64,000 nt of DNA from Paenibacillus lemnae. GTDB lineage: Bacteria; Bacillota; Bacilli; Paenibacillales; Paenibacillaceae. Positions 8,430-18,089 of this stretch are shown one piece after another. Location: NCBI RefSeq assembly GCF_012933385.1, contig NZ_JABBPN010000014.1, positions 1-64,000 on the forward strand, written 5' to 3'. A model generated the notes under the pieces. That model did no database searches. It saw nothing but the letters and a program-made list of their open reading frames with translations, and was not told where the DNA came from. How positions within the stretch are numbered: the stretch's first letter is position 1; each line of letters starts with the position of its first letter. Position numbers and translations under genes: made by a program.

Positions 8430-9398
8430 ATGAGCAGAACAGAATCAGATGTCGTCCTGTCTGTGGATCATGTGAAGAAAAAGATCGGACGAAAATGGAT
8501 CATTAAAGATGTAAGTTTTGAAATTCGGGAAGGCGAGGTATTTGGTTTTCTCGGTCCGAACGGAGCCGGTAAAACGACTACGATTCGCATGCTGGTGGAT
8601 TTGATCAAACCGACCGAGGGTATGATCAAGGTGTGCGGCTATGATGTGAACCGGCAGCAGGAGCAGGCTTTGCAGTACGTCGGCTCCATTGTTGAAAATC
8701 CCGAGATGTACAGCTTCCTGACCGGATGGGAGAATCTCGAGCATTTTGCCAGAATGCAGCCCGGCATTGATCAGGATCGTATTCGTGAAGTCGTGGAAAT
8801 TGTCCGGATGGACAAGCGGATTCATGACAAGGTAAGCACCTACTCACTGGGAATGAGGCAGCGGCTCGGCATTGCGCAGGCCCTGCTCGGCAGGCCTAAG
8901 CTGCTGATTCTGGATGAACCTACGAACGGACTGGATCCAAAAGGAATTAAAGAAATGAGGCAGTTTATCCATCGTTTGGCGGCAGAAGGAATGGCTGTAT
9001 TCGTATCAAGTCATCTGCTGAGTGAAATTCAGCTCCTCTGTGATCGGGTGGCAATCATCAGCCGCGGGAATGTACTGGCTGTCGGCGGTGTACAAGAGCT
9101 GATTCAAGACAGCTCCGGCTATGTTGTGTGGCATGTATCTCCTCCTGACCTAGGACTTCAGCTGCTGGATAAGATGCCAGAGTGTGAAGTTATTGAAACA
9201 CCGTCAGAGGTGCTGGATGATTCTGTGCTGGCCGGAATGTCAGAAAGAGCTGTTGTCACACGGATTCAGGAAGAAGACATCTCCCGCGCGGTTCATCATC
9301 TGGTATCTTCCAATGTGCAGGTGCTTGGAGTCAATCGAATCAATCCTACGCTGGAGCAGCTGTTCCTGCAAATGACAGAGGGGGAGAGCATTGAATAA
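8430..9398 (+). CDS. ABC transporter ATP-binding protein (ABC-2 exporter type)
   Basis: A 322-residue soluble ATPase. Walker A is GPNGAGKTT (about 47), the signature is YSLGMRQRL (about 137), Walker B is LLILDEPTNGLDP (about 157), and the switch histidine is in VSSHLLSE. The C-terminal extension of about 100 residues is typical of the bacitracin/lantibiotic-resistance and ABC-2 family. It overlaps the following permease gene by 8 bp, so the two form one transporter. The start follows AAGGAGG. The exported substrate is unknown. Confidence 0.92.
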   Translation: MSRTESDVVLSVDHVKKKIGRKWIIKDVSFEIREGEVFGFLGPNGAGKTTTIRMLVDLIKPTEGMIKVCGYDVNRQQEQALQYVGSIVENPEMYSFLTGWENLEHFARMQPGIDQDRIREVVEIVRMDKRIHDKVSTYSLGMRQRLGIAQALLGRPKLLILDEPTNGLDPKGIKEMRQFIHRLAAEGMAVFVSSHLLSEIQLLCDRVAIISRGNVLAVGGVQELIQDSSGYVVWHVSPPDLGLQLLDKMPECEVIETPSEVLDDSVLAGMSERAVVTRIQEEDISRAVHHLVSSNVQVLGVNRINPTLEQLFLQMTEGESIE

Positions 9399-10380
9399 TA
9401 TACTGCCGCTCATACAGAATGAATGTATTAAGGTCATCAAGAAGAAACGTTTTTACGTGATTTTACTCGTCATTCTCCTTTTGGTCCCCATGTTTACATA
9501 CGCACAGGTCAAATCTGCTGAAAGAAACCAGGGGAAATTTAATGACGACTGGCGTCTGGAGCTTCAGCAGCGCATTACGGATAACCAAAATTCACTGGGC
9601 AGTGACCGGATTCCGGAAGAATGGAAGCAATACCGGCTAATTTTTATTCAGCAAATGCAGTATTATTTAGATCAGGATGTCAATCCTAATCAGCCAACAG
9701 GTGTGAATTTCACCCGAGAATTTATGAACAATGCAGTATCTCTATTTATACCGCTGCTCATTATGGCCATCGCCTCAGATCTTGTATCAGGAGAGCGGAC
9801 GAACGGTACGATTAAAATGCTGTTAACCCGCCCGGTGAAACGGTGGAAGGTTCTGTTCAGCAAGCTGGTCACGCTGGTGATGTTTGTCTCCCTGATAATA
9901 CTTGCCACCTATGCAATTGCTTACGGAATATCAGGCCTCGCGTTCGGTTATAAAGGTTTTCAGCTTCCGGTGTTTACGGGATTCCGAATTAATGGCTCAG
10001 ATGTAGACGTGTCGTCCGTACATGCCGTTCCCCAGTGGCAGTATCTGATGATGCAGGCCGGACTGGTCTGGTTTGTCAGTCTGTCTGTCGCAATGCTGGC
10101 GTTCATGGTGTCAGTGCTCGTAAGAAGCACAGCAGCCAGCATCGTGGTCATGATGGCTGCACTCATCTCAGGAACCATTCTGACCAATATGGCATCAGCC
10201 TGGACAAGTGCCAAATATTTGTTTATGGTCAATTTGAATCTGACAAGCTATTTGGAAGGGTCATTGCCTCCGATTGAAGGGATGACACTCAATTTTTCAC
10301 TGGCCGTTTTAGGCATTTGGGCACTGGCTGCTGTAATCATTTCATTCACTGTCTTTACGAGAAGGGATATTTTGAATTAA
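9391..10380 (+). CDS. ABC-2 type permease
   Basis: A 329-residue integral membrane protein: one helix near the N-terminus (about 18-36), an extracytoplasmic loop of about 80 residues, then a cluster of hydrophobic segments to the C-terminus. The sequence ASDLVSGERTNGTIKMLLTRPVKR is the conserved cytoplasmic coupling stretch of ABC-2 permeases. The start is TTG, preceded by GGGGGAG inside the end of the ATPase gene, giving an 8-bp overlap and translational coupling. It is the membrane partner of the upstream ATPase. Confidence 0.9.
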   Translation: MNNILPLIQNECIKVIKKKRFYVILLVILLLVPMFTYAQVKSAERNQGKFNDDWRLELQQRITDNQNSLGSDRIPEEWKQYRLIFIQQMQYYLDQDVNPNQPTGVNFTREFMNNAVSLFIPLLIMAIASDLVSGERTNGTIKMLLTRPVKRWKVLFSKLVTLVMFVSLIILATYAIAYGISGLAFGYKGFQLPVFTGFRINGSDVDVSSVHAVPQWQYLMMQAGLVWFVSLSVAMLAFMVSVLVRSTAASIVVMMAALISGTILTNMASAWTSAKYLFMVNLNLTSYLEGSLPPIEGMTLNFSLAVLGIWALAAVIISFTVFTRRDILN

Positions 10381-10406
10381 AATGTACGAAGTATAAAAAC
10401 ATTTGT

Positions 10407-10436
10407 TTGCATTTTGGGTGTAAATACCTTTACAAT
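10407..10436 (+). promoter_or_regulatory. Candidate sigma-A promoter for parE-parC
   Basis: TTGCAT, 18 bases, TACAAT lies about 40 bases before the parE start codon in the only gap upstream of the operon. The -10 matches consensus at 5 of 6 positions; the -35 is weak. Confidence 0.4.
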
Positions 10437-10477
10437 CATTTGCAGTGTTCAAGCGAAATAAAGAAGGAGGAGCATGA

Positions 10478-12454
10478 ATGGTCGAACAGATCGATGGGTT
10501 TGCAGAGTCATCACAGCGCGGCGGAGGCCGCCCGGGATACGATGCTGACGACATTCAAGTGCTCGAAGGCCTAGTTGCAGTACGCAAACGGCCAGGCATG
10601 TACATAGGCAGCACCAGTTCATCCGGCCTGCATCATCTGGTGTGGGAAATCGTAGATAATGCGGTGGATGAACATCTGGCAAAGTACTGCTCGAGAATCG
10701 AAATCACATTACACAAAGACAACTCCATAACGGTATATGACAACGGCCGGGGGATTCCTACCGGCATGCACAAGACCGGGATTCCAACACCTCAGGTCGT
10801 ATTCACGATCCTGCATGCCGGGGGCAAGTTCGGAGGTTCCGGGTACAAGAAATCCGGCGGACTGCATGGTGTGGGCGCATCGGTTACGAACGCACTGTCA
10901 GAATGGCTGGTTGTTGAGATCTACAGGGACGGAAAGATCCACCGCCAGCGTTTCGAATACTGGATGGACAAGAAAGATAAAGAGCATGTAGGAGAGCCCG
11001 TCACAGGGCTTGAAGTTATAGGCAATACGAACAAAACCGGCACCAAGGTCACTTTCAAGCCGGACACCCGTGTGTTTTCGGCAGGCATCCATTTGAATTA
11101 TGAGACACTGTCTGAGCGGCTGCAGGAAATCGCATTTCTGAACTCGGGGCTGCGCATCGTGCTCAAGGACGAACGAAGCGGGAATGCGGATGAATATTTT
11201 TATGAGGGCGGAGCCAGTCAGTTCGTTGCATTTCTGAACGAGGGCAAGGATGTTCTTCATGATGTTATTCATTTCAATGCCGAAAAAGAAGATATCGAAG
11301 TGGAAATTGCGATGCAGTATAATGCCGGCTACACGGAAACCCTGGCTTCTTTTGTAAACTCTATTCCTACACGGGGCGGTGGTACACATGAGACCGGTTT
11401 TAAAACCGCATATACCCGGGCGATGAATGAATATGCACGCAAGAATGCCATGATCAAGGAAAAGGACAAGAACCTGGAAGGCGGCGACCTGAGGGAAGGC
11501 ATGATGGCTGTCATCAGTGTGAAGATGTCGGAAGTGGAGTTCGTGGGTCAAACCAAGGATCAGCTCGGCAGTGCATCCGCAAGAAGTGTGGTGGAAGCCA
11601 TTGTGACGGACAAGATGCAGATCTTCCTGGAGGAGAATCCGCAGGTAGCCCAAACCCTGCTGAAGAAGGCCATTCAGGCTTCCAGAGCCCGTGAAGCAGC
11701 CCGTAAGGCGAGAGACGAGATGCGTTCGGGCAAGAAACGGAGCGAAAGCTCCAATCTGGGCGGCAAGCTGTCATCTGCACAATCCAAAGATGTCACCAGA
11801 ACAGAGCTGTTCATTGTGGAGGGAGATTCCGCTGGCGGATCTGCCAAGCAGGGACGGGATTCCAAAATTCAGGCTATATTGCCGCTTAAAGGAAAACCGA
11901 TGAATCCGGAGAAATCCAAGCTTGCTGATATTCTGAAAAATGAAGAATACCGTGCTATTGTTGCGGCGATTGGTGCAGGAATCGGCACTGAATTTACAGC
12001 GAGTGACAGCAATTATTCTAAAATTATCATTATGACTGATGCGGATACCGACGGCGCACATATTCAGGTGCTGCTGTTAACATTTTTCTATCGGTACATG
12101 AAGCCGCTGATTGATGAAGGCAGGGTCTATCTCGCTCAGCCGCCGCTGTACAAGATCGCAAGCAAATCCGGCAAGCTGGAAACCGTGCGGTATGCCTGGA
12201 CGGAAGGACAGCTGACGAACTACCTGAAGGAATTCAAAAGCTATGAGCTTCAGCGGTACAAAGGTCTGGGCGAGATGAATCCGGACCAGCTGTGGGAGAC
12301 GACGATGAACCCTGAATCCAGAACGCTGCTGCAGGTCCAGATTGATGATGCGGCGAAGGCGGAACGGCGTGTTTCCACCTTGATGGGGGATAAGGTTGAC
12401 CCTCGAAAACGTTGGATTGTGGAAAATGTAAACTTCGCAGAGTTTGAGGAATAG
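10478..12454 (+). CDS. parE: DNA topoisomerase IV subunit B (ParE)
   Basis: A 658-residue type IIA topoisomerase ATPase subunit. The GHKL ATPase motifs are [18 protein letters not shown] and [14 protein letters not shown]. The transducer region has [12 protein letters not shown]. The TOPRIM domain has EGDSAGGSA (the general-base Glu is about residue 448) and DADTDGAHI, ending in the RYKGLGEMN tail. With ParC it decatenates daughter chromosomes. ParE rather than GyrB is called because of the adjacent parC and the residues around QTKDQLG; GyrB remains a weak alternative. A strong ribosome binding site (AAGGAGGAG) precedes the ATG, and parC starts 11 bases after the stop. Confidence 0.94.
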   Translation: MVEQIDGFAESSQRGGGRPGYDADDIQVLEGLVAVRKRPGMYIGSTSSSGLHHLVWEIVDNAVDEHLAKYCSRIEITLHKDNSITVYDNGRGIPTGMHKTGIPTPQVVFTILHAGGKFGGSGYKKSGGLHGVGASVTNALSEWLVVEIYRDGKIHRQRFEYWMDKKDKEHVGEPVTGLEVIGNTNKTGTKVTFKPDTRVFSAGIHLNYETLSERLQEIAFLNSGLRIVLKDERSGNADEYFYEGGASQFVAFLNEGKDVLHDVIHFNAEKEDIEVEIAMQYNAGYTETLASFVNSIPTRGGGTHETGFKTAYTRAMNEYARKNAMIKEKDKNLEGGDLREGMMAVISVKMSEVEFVGQTKDQLGSASARSVVEAIVTDKMQIFLEENPQVAQTLLKKAIQASRAREAARKARDEMRSGKKRSESSNLGGKLSSAQSKDVTRTELFIVEGDSAGGSAKQGRDSKIQAILPLKGKPMNPEKSKLADILKNEEYRAIVAAIGAGIGTEFTASDSNYSKIIIMTDADTDGAHIQVLLLTFFYRYMKPLIDEGRVYLAQPPLYKIASKSGKLETVRYAWTEGQLTNYLKEFKSYELQRYKGLGEMNPDQLWETTMNPESRTLLQVQIDDAAKAERRVSTLMGDKVDPRKRWIVENVNFAEFEE

Positions 12455-12465
12455 AAGGTGAAGGT

Positions 12466-14934
12466 ATGAGTTTATCAGAGCAGTTTCTTCCGGCATTTCT
12501 GGAAGAGGTCGTCGGAGACCGTTTCGGCCGGTATTCCAAATATATTATTCAGGACCGTGCCATTCCCGATGTGCGGGATGGTTTGAAGCCGGTACAGCGC
12601 CGAATTCTGTATGCAATGTATGACTCCGGCAATACACCGGACAAGCCATACCGTAAGTCTGCCAAAACGGTAGGGGATGTAATGGGTAACTATCATCCGC
12701 ATGGTGACTCGTCCATCTACGAAGGTATGGTGAGAATGGCTCAGCCCTGGAAGATGGGTCATGTACTTGTAGACGGTCACGGGAACTGGGGATCACAGGA
12801 TGATGATCCGGCAGCCGCGATGCGATATACCGAGGCACGGTTGTCCCCTATTGCAATGGAGATGCTTCGAGATATTGAGAAACGGACGGTATTGTTTAAG
12901 GACAACTTTGATAATACAGCAAAAGAGCCGGTTGTCCTGCCATCCCGTTATCCGAATCTCCTTGTGAATGGTACAAGCGGGATCTCGGCAGGTTTTGCTA
13001 CAGAAATTCCGCCGCATAATTTACGGGAAGTGATTGATGCATGTATCGCAGTGATGCAGAAACCCGAGATTGAGCTGAACGAAATTATGACCTTTATTAA
13101 AGGTCCGGATTTTCCGACAGGCGGTATTATCATGGGCGGAACAGGCATTGAAGATGCCTATCGCACCGGCAAAGGCCGTGTATATCTGCGTTCAGTGACA
13201 GAGATACAATCTCTTCGCGGCGGCAAGCAGCAAATTGTAATTACCGAAATTCCTTTTCAGGTTGTTAAAGCCCGCCTGGTTACAGCAATGGAAAATATCC
13301 GTCTGGAGAAAAAGGTCGACGGCATTGCCGAAGTGCGGGATGAGAGCGGGCGTGAAGGTCTACGGATCGTCGTTGAGCTGAAGAAGGAGGCGGATGCGAG
13401 CGGCATCCTCGCCTATCTGCTTAAGAAAACCGATCTTCAGATCAACTATAATTTCAACATGGTTGCGATCGTAAACAAAGCGCCGCAGCAGCTTGGACTC
13501 AAGCAAATGCTGCAGGCCTATATCGATCATCAGCGTGAGGTTGTAACTTTCCGGACACAGTTCGAGCTTGAAAAAGCCGAAGACCGCTCACATGTGCTGG
13601 AAGGTCTCGTCAAAGCTCTGAATATTCTCGATGAGGTTATTGCGGCCATCAAGGCCTCGAAGAACAGACAAGATGCCCAAAACAACCTACAGTGGATGTT
13701 TGGGTTTACAGAACGACAGGCGGACTCTATTCTGACCCTGCAGCTGTATCGTTTGACGAACCTTGAAATTCACTCCCTTCAAAAAGAACTGGATGAACTC
13801 ACGAAAAAGATTGATACCCTGAGAGGTATCCTGAATAGTGACAAGAAACTGATCTCCGTTATCCGTAAGGAACTGATGGAGATTCGTGACAAATACGGCA
13901 TAGAGCGCCGGGCTAAAATCCAGGAAGAAGTAGAAGAACTCAAGGTTAATCTGGAAGTGATGGTTGCTGCTGAGGATGTATTGGTCACGTTGTCCAGGGA
14001 TGGATATATTAAACGAACCAGCAGGCTGTCGTTTAACCGTTCGGGCGGAGAGCTGGACAGCGCAGGGGTGAAAGAGGGCGATTATGTTACCCGCGTTCTG
14101 GAGGTAAGTACGTTGGAGAATTTGCTGATCTTTACACAGCGGGGACAGTATTTTGTCCTGCCGGTTCATCAGATTCCTGAATATAAATGGAAGGATGCCG
14201 GCACGGCCATCGTGAACGTGATTCAGTTAGCGAAGGAAGATCAGATTGCAGGCGTTATTCCGGTATCCAGTTTTGATGAGAATGATTCCACACTTGTGTT
14301 CGTAACATCAGGAGGCCAGGTGAAACGCTCGGCACTGAAGGATTACGCGACCAAGAGATCTGGTGCCGTAGCAGCCATAAAGGTGGGGGCTGAGGATCAT
14401 GTTATCAAGGTAGCTTTAAGTGACGGAAGTAAGGATCTGATGCTGATCTCTGAAGGCGGTATGAGCATTCGCTTCAATGAGTCGGAAGTGAATACCATGG
14501 GCCGTGTATCCGGTGGTGTAAAAGGAATGCAGCTCCGTGACGATGACAAACTGGCAGCAGCGCTTTGGGTTGGCGAGGATGAAGGGGAGGTTCTGGTCAT
14601 CAGTGATCTGGGATATGCCAAGCGTACCCTGCTGCTGGATTATCCGGCACAAAGCCGAGGCGGCAAAGGAATCGTAACCTTTGAGTTTAAAGAAGGCAAG
14701 CGGATTAAACCGAATGGAAACAAGATCCTGGATGCCTTCTACTGCAGGGAACCGCTTGCGGTGGCTGCTTATGCGCAGGATGGAAGTGTATATAACTTTA
14801 GCTCGGAACAGGCTCCGATCACAGATCGCAAGTCCACAGGCAGGCAGCTGGCGGATGTCGGTAAGAAAGGCGAGCTTCGTGAAGTGTTGATTTTGCCTGA
14901 ATTGAAACCTAATCCAGGTGCTGGTACCTCGTAA
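12466..14934 (+). CDS. parC: DNA topoisomerase IV subunit A (ParC)
   Basis: An 822-residue DNA breakage-reunion subunit. The quinolone-resistance region reads [10 protein letters not shown], with Ser82 and Glu86 corresponding to Ser80/Glu84 of Staphylococcus GrlA, the sensitive-type residues. The catalytic tyrosine is Tyr121 in [11 protein letters not shown]-terminal six-bladed beta-pinwheel carries SRGGKG in place of the strict GyrA box QRRGGKG, which supports ParC over GyrA. Co-operonic with parE. A long hairpin follows the stop. Confidence 0.94.
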   Translation: MSLSEQFLPAFLEEVVGDRFGRYSKYIIQDRAIPDVRDGLKPVQRRILYAMYDSGNTPDKPYRKSAKTVGDVMGNYHPHGDSSIYEGMVRMAQPWKMGHVLVDGHGNWGSQDDDPAAAMRYTEARLSPIAMEMLRDIEKRTVLFKDNFDNTAKEPVVLPSRYPNLLVNGTSGISAGFATEIPPHNLREVIDACIAVMQKPEIELNEIMTFIKGPDFPTGGIIMGGTGIEDAYRTGKGRVYLRSVTEIQSLRGGKQQIVITEIPFQVVKARLVTAMENIRLEKKVDGIAEVRDESGREGLRIVVELKKEADASGILAYLLKKTDLQINYNFNMVAIVNKAPQQLGLKQMLQAYIDHQREVVTFRTQFELEKAEDRSHVLEGLVKALNILDEVIAAIKASKNRQDAQNNLQWMFGFTERQADSILTLQLYRLTNLEIHSLQKELDELTKKIDTLRGILNSDKKLISVIRKELMEIRDKYGIERRAKIQEEVEELKVNLEVMVAAEDVLVTLSRDGYIKRTSRLSFNRSGGELDSAGVKEGDYVTRVLEVSTLENLLIFTQRGQYFVLPVHQIPEYKWKDAGTAIVNVIQLAKEDQIAGVIPVSSFDENDSTLVFVTSGGQVKRSALKDYATKRSGAVAAIKVGAEDHVIKVALSDGSKDLMLISEGGMSIRFNESEVNTMGRVSGGVKGMQLRDDDKLAAALWVGEDEGEVLVISDLGYAKRTLLLDYPAQSRGGKGIVTFEFKEGKRIKPNGNKILDAFYCREPLAVAAYAQDGSVYNFSSEQAPITDRKSTGRQLADVGKKGELREVLILPELKPNPGAGTS

Positions 14935-15257
14935 GTAAATATGAAGTGATTTTTGTTACAGCGAAGAAGACATTCGTGATCCGTTTGAAGCGGAAACGAA
15001 TGTCTTCTTTATCGTTCTATATGTAAAAATGCAGAAAGTGAACGCTGCTGTCGAATTCAGGGCACGTCTGAAATACCTTGTCACTAAAGGGATAGCGTCA
15101 TTTGTCGCTTTGTTGGAAGTTTTATTTTTTATAAATTTCAGCAGGAATATTGGCATTTCGGAACGAAACTTAACGCTATGAATGACACAAGAATGGAATC
15201 GTCACTCTGGTCTGCGTTATCTGGGACTTTCAAATATGGTTTTGGAAGGAGACAATA
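14935..15257. other. Intergenic region parC to marR-type gene
   Basis: Besides the parC terminator, nothing convincing is seen. A 50-codon open frame (15029-15181) starts with ATG but has no ribosome binding site. The ribosome binding site GGAAGGAG for the MarR gene is at the right edge. Confidence 0.4.
14966..15010 (+). terminator. Hairpin terminator after parC
   Basis: A 12-bp perfect stem (GAAGACATTCGT / ACGAATGTCTTC) with a small inner stem, followed by TTTAT. The T-tract is short, so termination may be partial. Confidence 0.6.
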
Positions 15258-15683
15258 ATGATGCACACACATGAATTTGCAAAGGTATGGTCCAGACTAG
15301 CGAAGGATTATAAAATGCATATGGAGAATGGCTTGGGGCCTTCTTTAACAGAGGCGCAGTTGACGGTGCTGGAAGTGCTGGAGGAGCGCCGCCGAATGAA
15401 GCCGTCTGATTTTATTCCCTATTTGGCCACCAGCCCGGCTGCTGTGACGATGCTGCTGGATCGAATGGAAAAGAACGGTCTTATACTCCGTGACCGTGAT
15501 GAACGGGACCGGAGACTGGTATGGGTCACCATATCGGGTAAGGGACGTCAGGAAGTGGATCGTGGAATCCAGGTAAGAAATGAATATTTATCACATGTAC
15601 TAAGCCGGATTTCTTCACATAACCAGCAGCTGCTCGTTTACTTGTTAGGCAAAGTGGGCACCGTACCACAGGAAGTGGGATAG
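15258..15683 (+). CDS. MarR family transcriptional regulator
   Basis: A 141-residue winged-helix protein. The helix-turn-helix and wing cover about residues 35-105 (LTVLEVLEERRRMKPSDF, SPAAVTMLLDRMEKNGLI, RDRDERDRRLVWVTISGKG), with the DERDRR wing motif that defines MarR proteins. The flanking helices form the dimer interface. Targets are unknown; MarR proteins usually repress a neighbour or themselves, but here the gene is flanked by a terminated parC and a convergent gene. The start follows GGAAGGAG. Confidence 0.9.
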   Translation: MMHTHEFAKVWSRLAKDYKMHMENGLGPSLTEAQLTVLEVLEERRRMKPSDFIPYLATSPAAVTMLLDRMEKNGLILRDRDERDRRLVWVTISGKGRQEVDRGIQVRNEYLSHVLSRISSHNQQLLVYLLGKVGTVPQEVG

Positions 15684-15710
15684 GCGACGCTTCGTATCAT
15701 ACCGCATGAC

Positions 15711-15742
15711 AAAAAAGCCGAAGTCCAGCTGAACCTCGGCTT
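15711..15742 (-). terminator. Terminator for the minus-strand pseudouridine synthase operon
   Basis: Stem AAGCCGA / TCGGCTT. Read on the minus strand the hairpin is followed by TTTTTT. It lies about 30 bases past the stop of the minus-strand gene and could also stop convergent transcription. Confidence 0.75.
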
Positions 15743-15770
15743 ATAGTGGATAACACGTCATGCCCCGGAG

Positions 15771-16490
15771 CTAGTCCGTATGTGACAAGTGGGTGTCTGA
15801 GAACAGGTCCCAAGGGAACGACAGCGGCGGAGCAGAACGCAGATAAACCTCTTCCTTGGTGACCGGATGCGGAAAGCCTACGAGCACCGACCATAAGGCG
15901 ATTTGCTGCCCCGGCTTGCTATGATGGCTGCCATACTTCTGATCCCCATAGAGCGGATGTCCAGCATGGCTCAGCTGCACTCGAATCTGATGTGAGCGAC
16001 CGGTATGAAGCTCGATCAACAGAAGGGAGTACCCGTCTTTCTCTTCCAGTACCTTGTAATCCAGAATAGCTTCCTTGCTTTCATCTGTGCCTTTGGGAAC
16101 GACGGTCACGGTGTTTGTGCGGCTGTCTTTCATTAGATAATCCCGAAGCTGGCCGGATGATTTAACGGGTGATCCATGAATTACAGCAGCATACTGCTTC
16201 TTGATATTCCGGCTGCGGACGGCCTCGGACAGACGGGAAGCCGCTTTGGATGTTTTGGCGAATACCATAGCACCGCCGACAGGCCGGTCAAGACGATGGA
16301 CTAGACCAAGGTATACATTGCCCGGCTTGTTATAACGCTGCTTAATATCTTCTTTCAACAAGCTGAGCATATCCGGATCGCCGGTGGCATCTTCTTGGGA
16401 AGGAATGTTAACGGGCTTGCTGACACCGAGTATATGGTTATCCTCAAACAGAATGTGAATTTCAGGTGACGCATTGCCTGTCTTATTCAC
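15771..16490 (-). CDS. RluA/RluD family pseudouridine synthase
   Basis: About 239 residues with the RluA-family catalytic motif HRLDRPVGG, whose Asp attacks the uridine base, preceded by ILFEDNHILGVSKP and followed by HTGRSHQIRVQLSHAGHPLYGD, the family signature. No S4 domain is present, so it is the short form. It probably modifies rRNA or tRNA; the exact site cannot be given. The start is chosen as GTG, 2 bases after the upstream stop, with GGGAG 8 bases away. An ATG at 16523 would overlap the methyltransferase gene by 31 bp and has no better ribosome binding site. Confidence 0.88.
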   Translation of the reverse strand: MNKTGNASPEIHILFEDNHILGVSKPVNIPSQEDATGDPDMLSLLKEDIKQRYNKPGNVYLGLVHRLDRPVGGAMVFAKTSKAASRLSEAVRSRNIKKQYAAVIHGSPVKSSGQLRDYLMKDSRTNTVTVVPKGTDESKEAILDYKVLEEKDGYSLLLIELHTGRSHQIRVQLSHAGHPLYGDQKYGSHHSKPGQQIALWSVLVGFPHPVTKEEVYLRSAPPLSFPWDLFSDTHLSHTD

Positions 16491-16492
16491 TG

Positions 16493-17356
16493 TCAGGACT
16501 CCCAGCGGCCCAGAATGCCGCAAGGCAGGTTCATACCGGATGTGGTGATTGGAAGGCCAATCTCTCCAGCACTGATATTACCACCGAACTTCGGCTGCAT
16601 GGTCATGGTCAGCATATTACGCAGCACGGTAGGAGAGATGCCTGTCGTGTAGGAATTAATGAGCATGAACAGCGGCCGGTCTGACAAGATGTCCATACAT
16701 TCCGACAGGAAAGGGTACAGGCTCTCTTCCAGCTTCCAGGTTTCACCGCTTGGTCCACGACCATAAGACGGTGGATCCATAATGATTCCGTCATATTGAT
16801 TGCCTCTGCGCTTTTCTCTCTGCACAAACTTAAAGACATCGTCTGTAATATAACGGACAGGACGGTCAGCCAGGCCGGAAAGTGCGGCATTTTCTTTTGC
16901 CCACTGGACCATGCCTTTGGCAGCATCGACATGAACCACCTCAGCACCTGCATAAGCTGCAGCAACCGTGGCTCCCCCGGTATAAGCGAACAAGTTCAAC
17001 ACACGGATCGGACGTCCCGCATCTGCAATTTTATTCATCATCCAGCGCCAGTTAGCTGCTTGTTCCGGAAACAGGCCGGTATGTTTAAAACTGGTCGGCT
17101 TGATATGAAATTTCAGTTTATCATAGCCAATACTCCAGCGTTCAGGCAGCGTTTTTTTCATGTCCCAGCTGCCGCCGCCGGATGAACTGCGGTGATAGTG
17201 TCCGTGTACATCTTTCCATGCCCCGGAATCGTTCGCAAGGGGCCATATAATCTGAGGGTCCGGTCTCCGAAGAATGACATCCCCCCAGCGTTCGAGCTTT
17301 TCTCCGCCACCGGTATCAATAACTTCGTAATCTTTCCAATCATCTGCTACATACAT
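16493..17356 (-). CDS. Class I SAM-dependent methyltransferase (COG1092/RlmI-like)
   Basis: About 287 residues. The SAM-binding motif is VLNLFAYTGGATVAAAYAGA, the acidic loop HVDAAKGM follows, and the catalytic-site motif is MDPPSYGRG, the DPPxY/F type of RNA base methyltransferases such as RlmI/RlmK. The N-terminal part holds ILRRPDPQIIWP. Co-directional with and 2 bases from the pseudouridine synthase, so both probably modify RNA. A TTG 21 bases upstream is open in frame but has no ribosome binding site. The ATG used here has AAGGATGG somewhat far upstream, so the start is moderately certain. Confidence 0.87.
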   Translation of the reverse strand: MYVADDWKDYEVIDTGGGEKLERWGDVILRRPDPQIIWPLANDSGAWKDVHGHYHRSSSGGGSWDMKKTLPERWSIGYDKLKFHIKPTSFKHTGLFPEQAANWRWMMNKIADAGRPIRVLNLFAYTGGATVAAAYAGAEVVHVDAAKGMVQWAKENAALSGLADRPVRYITDDVFKFVQREKRRGNQYDGIIMDPPSYGRGPSGETWKLEESLYPFLSECMDILSDRPLFMLINSYTTGISPTVLRNMLTMTMQPKFGGNISAGEIGLPITTSGMNLPCGILGRWES

Positions 17357-17592
17357 AGTGTGAATACCATCCTTCAAATCGTCATTTAGACTATATTGTA
17401 CAACATTTTACGGAAAGGATGCCAATAGTGCTGACGTTATTTTATGAAAACCTGAGAGAAGCGATATTCGACATTCATGACGTCATTACATGTTGCACTT
17501 GCAAGTAAGCCTGTTTGGTTTTTTGTTCGGATTATGTTCATTTCACCTCCATCCATATTCGGTGGTATTTTCCAGGATTTTAACCATAAAAC

Positions 17593-17632
17593 AAAAAAAG
17601 GCAGTAAATGAACAATAGGTTCATTTTCTGCC
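17593..17632 (-). terminator. Minus-strand intrinsic terminator in a gene-free region
   Basis: The hairpin GGCAG...CTGCC with an inner AAATGAAC / GTTCATTT stem is followed on the minus strand by seven T. It lies about 240 bases upstream of the methyltransferase start with no minus-strand gene before it. It may be an attenuator or the end of a small RNA. Confidence 0.65.
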
Positions 17633-17696
17633 CGAATCGGTTCGTGTCCAGGGATCGCAGCTGTCATTAGCAAACCACCCGTATAGAGTGGATACT

Positions 17697-17726
17697 AAAA
17701 AATCCGCACTGCTAAGCAGCACGGAT
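17697..17726 (-). terminator. Second minus-strand intrinsic terminator, orphan
   Basis: An 11-bp stem with a TTA loop followed on the minus strand by T. Two of the pairs are G-U wobbles when read as minus-strand RNA but would be A/C mismatches in plus-strand RNA. That points to the minus strand as the functional one. Confidence 0.65.
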
Positions 17727-18089
17727 GGACAGTCGCCATGATGGAAACCTTCTCTTGGCTTCAATGGATATCCGTTGTTCTTAACTAATTACACAGCTCT
17801 TCATAAGCATAAGAAATTGGGTTAGTTAAAAACGTTCACCGACATCAAAATCTCTCATTCAATTTCCAATAGTTTCAAAAGAGTATCAAAGTGTACGTTA
17901 ATAGTTACAAAACATTCACAATTTCATAATTTCGACACATTTCGCGCCAAACTTTTTAAAAGGGGTATGTTACTTTAGATGGGTAGACTTGGTTGAACGA
18001 AGCTGTAATCGGACATACAACACGTCCGGTACGGGCATTGATAAACACTTATATCTGATGCCTGGAAGCTTAGGGGGAGGATTACATCA

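Larger units (their letters stand above)
17378..18089. other. 712-base region without a called gene
   Basis: It holds the two minus-strand terminators above and, near the right edge, a plus-strand pair TTGAAC, 17 bases, TACAAC that could serve the NlpC/P60 gene. A 78-codon minus-strand frame (17437-17673) runs through a terminator and is not called. No known riboswitch consensus was recognised. Confidence 0.5.

Noticed and set aside
15029..15181. 50-codon open frame between parC and the MarR gene
   Set aside because: No ribosome binding site; it starts just after the parC hairpin with no promoter seen.
17437..17673. 78-codon minus-strand open frame
   Set aside because: It runs through an intrinsic terminator and has no ribosome binding site or recognisable motif.
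17730..18080. Riboswitch (c-di-AMP or c-di-GMP type) before the NlpC/P60 gene
   Set aside because: Such RNAs often precede wall hydrolases, but neither consensus could be found by eye. A covariance-model search (Rfam) would be decisive; a hit would reverse this.
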